64,000 nucleotides of DNA from Acanthosepion esculentum (taxonomy: Eukaryota; Mollusca; Cephalopoda; Sepiida; Sepiidae): the NCBI GenBank assembly GCA_964036315.1, contig OZ038498.1:9373361-9437360 (forward strand), read 5' to 3'. The notes under the pieces are model-generated. The model was not told where the DNA came from, searched no databases, and saw only the letters and a list, made by a program, of their open reading frames with translations. Positions 57,095 through 64,000 of this stretch are shown here, one piece after another. Each line of letters opens with the position of its first letter. The first letter of the stretch is position 1. Both the position numbers and the translations under genes were made by a program.

Positions 57095-57095
<1 letters not shown>
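56000..57095. other. No gene seen
   Basis: A 71-codon frame at 56238-56453 shows no motif. The rest is AT-rich. Confidence 0.45.

Positions 57096-57098
<3 letters not shown>

Positions 57099-57131
<33 letters not shown>
57099..57131. repeat. (TA)n microsatellite
   Basis: Left TA tract of the module at 57163-57446. Confidence 0.95.
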
Positions 57132-57133
<2 letters not shown>

Positions 57134-57162
57134 AATATGTGGTGCATTTCAATTTATATTAC

Positions 57163-57446
57163 ATGAATCATTCATTCAAAAAGTAGATTAGTAAAGTTAA
57201 TGATATAAAATGCCGAAAACTTCTTCGCAAACAAAATAATTTCCATGCCTGAGGATGGCTGTATGTACAGCTGAAAGTACTAGATTAAAAAAAGACCTTA
57301 TACAACTTGCAGTTATTAAAAACAAGGATCATAACATTCATCGAGTGATTCGTAGATTAATGCAACTTTTAAAATATTGTTTACGAAGAAGTTTTCGTCA
57401 TTTTATATTAACTTTACTAATCTACTCTTTATATGAATAATTCATG
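57163..57446 (+). repeat. Inverted-repeat module with hammerhead-like hairpin
   Basis: Left arm 57163-57241 and right arm 57370-57446 are reverse complements at about 85% by eye. The loop holds CTGAGGAT 57249-57256, stem GGCTG / CAGCT (57257-57261 and 57268-57272) and GAAA 57273-57276, then GTACTAG. (TA)n lies on both sides. Confidence 0.82.

Positions 57447-57449
<3 letters not shown>

Positions 57450-57499
<50 letters not shown>
57450..57499. repeat. (TA)n microsatellite
   Basis: Right TA tract of the module at 57163-57446. Confidence 0.96.
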
Positions 57500-57502
<3 letters not shown>

Positions 57503-57701
57503 GGAGAGGCGAGTAAATCAAATTTACTCAAAGATATTAGCAATTATTTATGCGCTCTAGCGTACATACACAGGTAAGCAAATAAATATTTACTAAATTT
57601 ACTTAAGATGTAAACATAATAGTGCTCAATATGGTTTGACAGAGCTAAGAAATAAGTAATATTTAGTGTCTGATGAATTGGTAGAATCGCACTCCAAACA
57701 T

Positions 57702-57703
<2 letters not shown>

Positions 57704-57786
<83 letters not shown>

Positions 57787-57828
57787 AGTGTGTGTGTGTG
57801 TGTGTGTATATATATGTATGTGTATATA

Positions 57829-57894
<66 letters not shown>
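57704..57894. repeat. (TA)n(TG)n(TA)n microsatellite
   Basis: About 190 bases of TA, then GT, then mixed TATG, then TA. Confidence 0.97.
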
Positions 57895-57897
<3 letters not shown>

Positions 57898-57910
57898 TTA
57901 AATGTGAACA

Positions 57911-58036
57911 TTGAAGTCAACACTCAAAGGCGACACGCTGTTTCATGCTGGACGCAATCATCAGACCGCAATCGTCAGGTGGCTTAACGATTGCGTCCAG
58001 CATGAAACAGCTAGTCGCCTCTGGGTGTTGACTTCA
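57911..58036 (-). repeat. Inverted repeat with hammerhead-like core
   Basis: The outer arms GAAGTCAACACTCAAAGGCG and its complement pair, as do inner parts TGTTTCATGCTGGACGCAAT and its complement. On the minus strand the core reads CTGATGAT (57964-57957), TGC, loop, GCA, TGAAAC. Same family as 45764-45857 but with a longer loop. The PLE tail segment follows at 58050-58130. Confidence 0.85.
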
Positions 58037-58049
58037 ACGTTCACTTTTA

Positions 58050-58128
58050 TATCTATATTTACATACGCTCTATCTCTGATATTGAGCACTTTATCCCATA
58101 AATATAGTACACCTTAAAACTATATTTG

Positions 58129-58131
<3 letters not shown>
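58050..58131 (+). repeat. PLE-associated tail segment
   Basis: CATACGCTCTATCTCTGATA, GAGCACTTTATCCCATAAAT and GTTCATATATA, shared with 45872-45945. Confidence 0.65.

Positions 58132-58185
<54 letters not shown>
58132..58185. repeat. (TA)n microsatellite
   Basis: TA run between two hairpin modules. Confidence 0.97.
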
Positions 58186-58187
<2 letters not shown>

Positions 58188-58491
58188 ATGCATATTTCAT
58201 TAAATAATATAGACAAGTTTTCTCTATCTATTTTAAGTCATTTTCATATTGTCTGATAAGCTTAATAACATTATCTCGTTTTCACTCTCATGTGTGACGT
58301 CACGAGCCTCGATGCGATTTTCGCTTCCGCGTCTCGTATACACGAGTTTGTCGTTGCTTTGAAATTTTTCATGATTTCCTTTCGTCTTTCAATGATAATG
58401 TTATTAAGCTTCTCGGACAATATGACAGGAACTTACTTAAAATAAATAGACAAAACTTGTCTATATTATTTAATGAAACATGCATCAATGA
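58184..58491. repeat. Inverted-repeat module, arms about 93 bp
   Basis: Left arm 58184-58276 (TTGATGCATATTTCATTAAA, later GCTTAATAACATTATC) and right arm 58398-58491 are reverse complements with small gaps. The loop of about 120 bases is GC-richer and has GTGACGTCAC, a perfect 10-base palindrome. No CTGANGA hairpin was found. (TA)n on both sides. Confidence 0.85.
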
Positions 58492-58507
58492 AAAAATGTT
58501 GCCTAAT

Positions 58508-58515
<8 letters not shown>
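58452..58515 (+). pseudogene. PLE N-terminal coding fragment
   Basis: Encodes LSILFNETCINEKMLPNY before the frame runs into TA repeats. Compare LSLAFNTTCLKERMLPKY at 33013. Confidence 0.45.

Positions 58516-58574
<59 letters not shown>
58509..58574. repeat. (TA)n microsatellite
   Basis: TA run with one ATATTA step at its start. Confidence 0.97.
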
Positions 58575-58578
<4 letters not shown>

Positions 58579-58675
58579 TGTATGGATATTATTTTGTAGC
58601 CCTGGGTTTCACGCTTTTGCGATCATTAGACAAACTGTTTCAATTTTTAAAAAGTAGATCTGTTTATGCTTATTT

Positions 58676-59113
58676 GTGTTTGATTATTTGTGTATTTCTT
58701 TGATATGTGAGAACGTCATCCCAAGCAAACACAGAAGGATCCCCCACACACATTTTAAAAACACGGTTAAGATATTGTGTAAATGTCTATTAAGGAATTG
58801 TATTCCTGATCAAACAAAATCTGTAAACAATTATATAGTCCACACAACATGTTTGACAAGAAGACTCACACTACATCTTTCTGACCATAGCTCAATTAGG
58901 TCTCATTTACATACTCATGGAGACCTACTGGACCCTATTCGTAACATACTTGTTGATAACACACATGTAATAGCATCGTCTACATGTAAAAAAAAGGCTA
59001 CACGTAATGGAAGCCTTATTAATAAAAACAAAGAAAAACAATACTCAATAATATCAGCTACGAACATGAACACATTACCTTGGCCGTGTTTTGAAAATGA
59101 AAACATTATGTAA
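58676..59113 (+). pseudogene. PLE endonuclease-region relic (open 145 codons)
   Basis: Includes RNCIPDQTKSVNNYIVHTT, CLTRRLTLHLSDHSSIRSH, HGDLLDPIRNILVDNTHVIA, SSTCKKKA and NGSLINKNK. YIVHTT stands where YIG.T is expected, so the Gly is lost. Compared with 35090-35480 the frame is intact, which suggests a younger copy. Upstream RT is missing. A hammerhead-like hairpin follows within 20 bases. Confidence 0.7.
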
Positions 59114-59120
59114 ATTAATA

Positions 59121-59160
59121 TATGAAAATGGCTAAATGTATAGCCGAAAGCGCTCGGAAA
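59121..59160 (+). ncRNA. Hammerhead-like hairpin after a PLE relic
   Basis: ATGAAAAT, stem GGCTA / TAGCC (59130-59134 and 59141-59145), GAAA (59146-59149), GCGCTCGG. Same place relative to the PLE frame as at 35552. Confidence 0.5.
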
Positions 59161-59359
59161 AAAACAACATTTGGACAGTTTTTATACATTTTATCTACTG
59201 AAAAGAAAAAAATTATAAGATCACATGAAAAATTGTATAAAAACTTAATCAAAGCACCTTGTCTGTCATATTTAATGAAAGTTGCATATATATATATACG
59301 CATAGTAAATACATCCTATGTACTCCAAGATACCGTCCCTTGTGGTGTATGATATATTT

Positions 59360-59640
59360 CTTAATGTGGGATGTTTATTTTGTATAATAATAGCTTCTAG
59401 TGTTTGAGTCTTTATTTGCATTGGTTGCTCTAGGGTAGTTTGGTGTTGTCCACAAATATTTGCCTTGTGTTGATACTTGTATTTTGGTTGTCCGTGAGTT
59501 ATAATTAAAGTAACAACAAATGTTCATATTTTTGTCGAATGTTTACACGGTTGGTGATATCAGGCCACGTCCGAATGGGCTGAGATGTTTAATCAATATC
59601 AGTTTACATGTGCCGTATATAATAACGGTAAAACAGTTGT
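59360..59640. other. No gene seen
   Basis: Mixed sequence between the PLE relic and the LINE 5' region. No motif. Confidence 0.4.
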
Positions 59641-60745
59641 GGTAAACCCTCCTACAGTAGAATGAACTCTTCCTCCTCTCATAAATGCTAACTGCAAGAG
59701 TCGGTTGGGGAGCGGAGACGCAGTGCTACTTGGGTAGTCTTCTGTTCAGAAGGACCGTTTACTGACCGTTTTTTTTTTTTTTGCCACGTCGTTTTTGCGA
59801 TATTACTTGGATTAATTTGTGATCTCCATTTCGTTCTGTTAAGTCTGTTTTTATTTTACTTTTTCTTACGTTTTCAATTTTGTACTGACTGATTTTTGAA
59901 AAGTTTTTGATTTTTTCTTTTTCAATTTCTTACCTTCCTCATTTTTCCTTTTTCTCCTCTCATTCTTTTATTATTAGCTTTTTGATTTTCTTTTATTTTT
60001 AAATTAATATTTTATATTTTCCGTTTCCTTTTTAATTTCTGTAACCCCCGGCTAATGTTTATCGATTTTTATTAACGTCAGACTTTATTTTTTCATTGTT
60101 TACGTTATTACATGTTATATCGTTCTTTGTTTTTCCCTTTTTAAATATCCGTTCAGTTTTCTGTGTTGTACTTGTGTAATATTTTCTGTACATATTTGTT
60201 TTAATTGTTTTTTATTTGTAATTTTTGTCTAATCTGTTCGTTTTTGTTTTTCTTCGTTAACGGCCAGACTTGTTTTTTAGCGGCCATATTTGTTTCTGTG
60301 ATTTTTTAGTTTCGTATTTTTCTCGAACTTTGATTTTCTAGCCTTATTACTGTATTATTTTATTGCCGTTTGACTTTCTTTGTTTATTTTTTTACCTTTT
60401 TCTACGTGTAACCTTTTTTTTGTCTAGTCCTTTTAAAGGCATTTTGTGATTGTTTTGTATATTTAATTTTTGTCCGCATTTTTAAGTTAAACGTTTTATT
60501 CTTGTCTGTTTTTTTGTCTTTAGCACGCCTAACTGTTTTATTTGTTTTAGTGATTTATTTATCTTTTTATTTCCTTAATACTTTATTTTTGTAAAAAGAA
60601 AAAAATTATAAAAAAAAGGGTTTCATTCTAAAAAAAATGGTGCCAAGAAGAACGTAAAAAAACTTATTTGGGACTAGGAAAAAAAGACTGAGCCATCCGG
60701 TAAATCGGAAGAAAATAAAAATGCTGATATTTCTAATGATACGAC
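59640..60745 (+). promoter_or_regulatory. Probable 5' UTR of the Tx1-like LINE, T-rich
   Basis: From about 59765 to 60640 the plus strand is dominated by T runs (TTTTATTTT, TTTTTGTTTT) with few A runs, unlike the AT-rich but balanced flanks. It leads directly into the LINE ORF1. LINE promoters lie in the 5' UTR. I see no specific box. Confidence 0.4.
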
Positions 60746-60749
60746 AAAT

Positions 60750-62504
60750 ATGGTAGCCGATAATGGCCAAAAAATTCAAGAAACATGTTTAGCGGAAAAG
60801 AGTCAAAATTCTCCCACTTCTGCTGAAACTATAGAGGCCAAATCAGGCCAAAGTACACAAAACCAAGAAGCTATTACGGAAACCGGAACAGGACAAGACA
60901 CTAATACAAGAAAAGACCTGACAACAGACCTTACCAAGAAAGATGACATTGTGGCGGTCGGGGAGACGCCCTCTTGCTGGTCGTCCCCTCCTAAATGCAG
61001 TACCAACATCACGGAGTTCCTTGGGAAAGCTAAAAGCTACGCCCATCTTGTTACAAAAGATGGGCTCTTGACAAATCTTGAAGAGCTACTGAAGGTTGAA
61101 AAAATTGTCTCGGTCTTTGTGGTCGACAAGCGTTCGCGCAAAATTTGTCGCTCCACTAAAGACACCGTCATAAAGTCATTGACGTTCCTGGGGATTAAAC
61201 CACAGACAGCCATTAAAGGCAAAGGCTTCTTCATGTGGGACATACTGCTACCCACGCCTGCCGACTGTGAAGCAGTGAGCACTCGGGTCCTAATTACAAA
61301 AGATCTAATACTAAGAACCGAATATCAAGGCAGGCGTAGGACCAATGTTTCAGTTTATGAGGTCCCTCCTCAGATTGTCGGCGAGCACTTGGCCGCCTAT
61401 CTGTGTCAATTTGGCCAGATACTCAGTGCGTCCTCCGACAATCTGACTGGGAGATAGAGCTTTGAGTTGATGGTGGATCGAAAGGCCTTCGTCTCCATCC
61501 CCAACTGCCTGGATGTTGAGGGCCAGAAAATGCCGATCATAGTAACAAGTCGAAAACCGGCTTGCTGGAAGTGTGGACAGACTTTCTTGTGGAGAGGCAA
61601 AGCCGCTATGATATCTCGGGAGATCTGTTGCTTTCATCCATCTGAAGGAGGTCTGGGTATGCCTAGTATTGAGATTCGTCAATATATGCTTCGCATCGGG
61701 TTCCTAGATCGAATGTGTCGCGATTCGGACGAGAAGAGCGCCTCCTGGAAGGAAGACGCCCACAAAACTTTCCCATCCCTGAGGAGTGTGCACTCGAGTG
61801 AGGAGGATGCCCATCGTTTGCCCCGAGCCGAATGCTTCTTCTATTGTGAGTGTCGTATCGCTCTGAAACACCTCTTATGGGCGTCGGATGGCATTGCCTC
61901 GTAGGGCATTATATCAAGTGTTAGTCGGGGGGGGGGCGTGCGTCATGAGCTGATTGACGAGCTCGGTGTTACGAAGCAGGAGGCTCGCTCAATATGGCCT
62001 TGGACGCCCGAGTTGAAATGCCTCAATAACGATGAGGCATCACTCACCTGGCTGATGATTCGTGGGACCCTCTGAGTCGCCAAAAGACTTTGTTCAGCGG
62101 GCTTGGAGAAATTTCCAAACTGCCGTCGCTGTAGTGGGGAAGTCGAGACCATTGGTCACGCCTTTTTTCAATGCAGGTTGGTAGCGCCGTTGTGCAGGTT
62201 TGTTGAAGGTCTTATGGTCCGCATGCTGCAGGGAAAGTTCTTTGTCCTTGAAGCCAGTAGCAATGTGGTGCCGCAGATGACGAAGGCTGAACAATATGTG
62301 TTCTTTTGCTTACTAGGGGTTATGAGAGTCGTGATTTGGACGACACGTAAGAAGGAATTCTATGAGGGTGAGAAGTTCACTTCTCCCCAAATTATCTTGT
62401 TCTTTAAGCATCAGCTTAAAGTCAAGATTAGGACGGAAAACCTCATCAGAATTTGGCAAAAGGTGGGTGACGCTTGCGCGGTTGTGCCGAGTAAAAGGGG
62501 CTGA
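60750..62504 (+). pseudogene. Tx1-like LINE, internally deleted (ORF1 fused to end of ORF2)
   Basis: One frame runs through the whole stretch with stops at 61455 and 61902. Part 1 (60750-61580) is ORF1: Ser/Thr/Gln-rich start, then FLGKAKSYAHLVTKDGLL, KVEKIVSVFVVDKRSRKICR and ending in KPACWKCGQ, the first half of a CCHC zinc knuckle. The next residues are LWRGKAAMISREICCFHPSE then GGLGMPSIEIRQYMLRIGFL, which belong to the far C-terminal side of a LINE reverse transcriptase. Later CRRCSGEVETIGHAFFQC (62121-62174) is the terminal Cys/His finger of ORF2. Endonuclease and RT core are deleted. The clade is inferred. Confidence 0.72.
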
Positions 62505-62890
62505 CCTAGAGTGGCATTTTGATGCCAGTTCGTCATCCGGATATTGTTCTTCCTGGGTTGAACTTCAGCAACCCATCTCGAAATTAGGTTAGTGTAGGTT
62601 TTGTTTTGAATCTTTAGTTTTTCCTTTTTTCCAGTAAACTTAGCTCGGGTGTGTTTGCCAGGGTGTATAATTGTACAAGGAGGGGAATGTATTTATCAGA
62701 ATTGATATAACATAAAAATGTCATCACTACTACGACACCCCGAGAGGCCACTAGATACACATAATAAATGATACATCATTAGCTCATCTGTATGTAACAG
62801 ACTGGTGACAAAATGTATTGCACACACGCAAAAAGTTCATGTGGATTAATGAATATTAAAGAACAAGAGGTGATTCTTCTCTTAGAACCG
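62505..62890. other. Probable LINE 3' UTR, then unique DNA
   Basis: TTTGTTTTGAATCTTTAG and a poor T-rich stretch follow the last stop. No poly(A) tail clear enough to mark the end. Confidence 0.35.
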
Positions 62891-63360
62891 TTATAAAGAA
62901 ATACACAAATCAATCAACAAAACAAGAAAATTAAATTAATTATGTACTATAAAAACTTTGTAAATGTCATTGTCAAAAATAATGATTCACATGCAAGAGC
63001 CAAATTACTGAGAAACAATTTTATTTACGAATTCCCAAGTCTCTTAAGGACCTGTATTCCTGACCAATCTAAATTCATAAATAATTATAGTTGATATAGT
63101 ACAACATGCCTAACAAGAAGACTCACCTTACATCTTTCTGACTATCGCTCAATTAGGTCTCATTTAAATACACATGGAGACCTACCAAATTCTAACCGTA
63201 ATATATTCGCTGATAATGCAAATATGATATCGTCATCCACATGTAAAAAAAGACTAAAAATAATGGTAGCTTTGCTAATAAAAAAAAGAAAATGCCAACA
63301 CTCAATAATAACAACTATGAACACGGCCACAATGTGCTGACCGTGTTTGGAAAATAAAAC
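62890..63360 (+). pseudogene. PLE endonuclease-region relic
   Basis: Joined frames: EFPSLLRTCIPDQSKFINNY, CLTRRLTLHLSDYRSIRSHL, NTHGDLPNSNRNIFADNAN, SSTCKKRLKIMVALLIKK. One stop near the YIG position. Same order as 58676-59113. Confidence 0.65.
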
Positions 63361-63427
63361 ATTCCTATAACTTTATATACATACATAAAACAATCCACAC
63401 ATTCAATTAAAAATAAAATTAAAATCA

Positions 63428-63735
63428 TCCTTGATAATGGGTAATTTTTTTTTTTAAATTACCCGCAATATATTTTTGAAAAGAAAATATAACTAGCAAT
63501 ACATTTTTTGAAAAAATATTACCAGAAAAAACTTTTAAAAAAAATATTACCAGCAATAAAAATCTTGTCGGTGTTAAATAACCCATTGAGGTTGATATGC
63601 CGTAAAACAAGACAAACCAAACCAATATATACTGAGATAGATAGATAGATAGATAATATAACCAGTAATAAATATCTTGTCGGCATTAAATAACCCATTG
63701 ATATGCCGTAAAACAAGCCAAACCAAGCCAAATCT
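63428..63735 (-). repeat. Composite GGTTTGG-family fragments (two)
   Basis: Minus strand: GGTTTGTCTTGTTTTACGGC, ATATCAACCTCAATGGG, TTATTTAACACCGAC, then ATTGCTGGTAATATTTTT units. A second shorter copy is at 63655-63730. They are separated by (GATA)n at 63635-63655. Confidence 0.75.
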
Positions 63736-63769
63736 ATATATTCGAGCGCTTTATACTATAAAAAATTAA

Positions 63770-64000
63770 AACTGCTAGCCTCATTATCAAAAATAATGAT
63801 TCACCTGCAAGAACCAAATTAGAGAAACAATTTTATTTACGAATTCCCGTGTCCCTTAAAGAACTGTATTCCTGATCAATCTAAATTCATAAATAATTAT
63901 ATTTGATAGACTACAACATGCCTAACAAGAAAACTCACGTAACATCTCCGACTATCGCTCAATCAGGTCTCACTTAAATACATTTAAATACATATGGAGA
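63770..64000 (+). pseudogene. PLE endonuclease-region relic, cut by window end
   Basis: GAACTGTATTCCTGATCAAT, CATGCCTAACAAGAAAACTC and GACTATCGCTCAATCAGGTC match the relic 840 bases upstream, suggesting a tandem duplication of PLE ends. The copy continues past the window. Confidence 0.6.

Overview
The window is eukaryotic repeat-dense intergenic or intronic DNA. I see no intact host gene, no operon and no bacterial feature. The mix of tRNA-derived SINEs, Penelope-like elements (PLEs), Tc1/mariner and pogo DNA transposons, Tx1-like LINE remnants and very many (TA)n/(CA)n microsatellites fits a large metazoan genome, most like a coleoid cephalopod such as an octopus. The species is an inference from repeat style, not from a gene.

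Layout. 0-3 kb: end of a Tc1-like element, decayed Tc1 transposase and a SINE. 3.16-7.81 kb: a 31-bp minisatellite. 8.19-11.19 kb: a 14-bp minisatellite that switches orientation three times. 11.2-19.8 kb: an LTR-like block, a tRNA-SINE carrying what reads as a complete type I hammerhead ribozyme (minus strand, 12443-12500), an inverted SINE pair, a 270-bp hairpin and GT/GA low-complexity DNA. 19.86-20.86 kb: a SINE with a 107-bp tandem tail. 21.77-24.13 kb: a broken Tx1-like LINE (ORF1 plus endonuclease). 24.4-28.1 kb: AT-rich DNA with few recognisable features. 28.1-31.06 kb: a short Tc1-like element, a decayed LINE reverse transcriptase and a homogeneous 195-bp dimeric tandem array. 31.6-36 kb: PLE pieces, inverted-repeat modules and a deleted mariner. 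36.1-37.43 kb: a composite repeat with 28-bp and 30-bp internal minisatellites. 38.39-39.22 kb: a pogo/Tigger-like element. 40.9-46 kb: inverted-repeat modules set between TA microsatellites. 47.8-50.5 kb: a SINE with inverted 107-bp repeats, another composite repeat and a near-full mariner inside it. 51.9-53.8 kb: a 5'-truncated PLE with an open reverse transcriptase/GIY-YIG frame. 55.1-56 kb: a second deleted mariner. 57.1-59.2 kb: a cluster of inverted-repeat modules and a PLE endonuclease relic. 59.6-62.6 kb: an internally deleted Tx1-like LINE. 62.9-64 kb: two more PLE endonuclease relics.

How the parts relate. Autonomous elements (PLE, LINE, mariner, Tc1, pogo) are all broken here, while non-autonomous derivatives are repeated. 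The most notable structure is an RNA hairpin that recurs in at least eight places: CUGANGAU, a stem whose bases change but stay paired, then GAAA. It lies 3' of PLE coding relics or inside long inverted repeats bounded by (TA)n tracts. With the canonical hammerhead in the SINE, this suggests that self-cleaving or formerly self-cleaving RNAs are a shared part of several retroelement families in this DNA. Most long open frames are products of tandem repeats whose unit has no stop codon.
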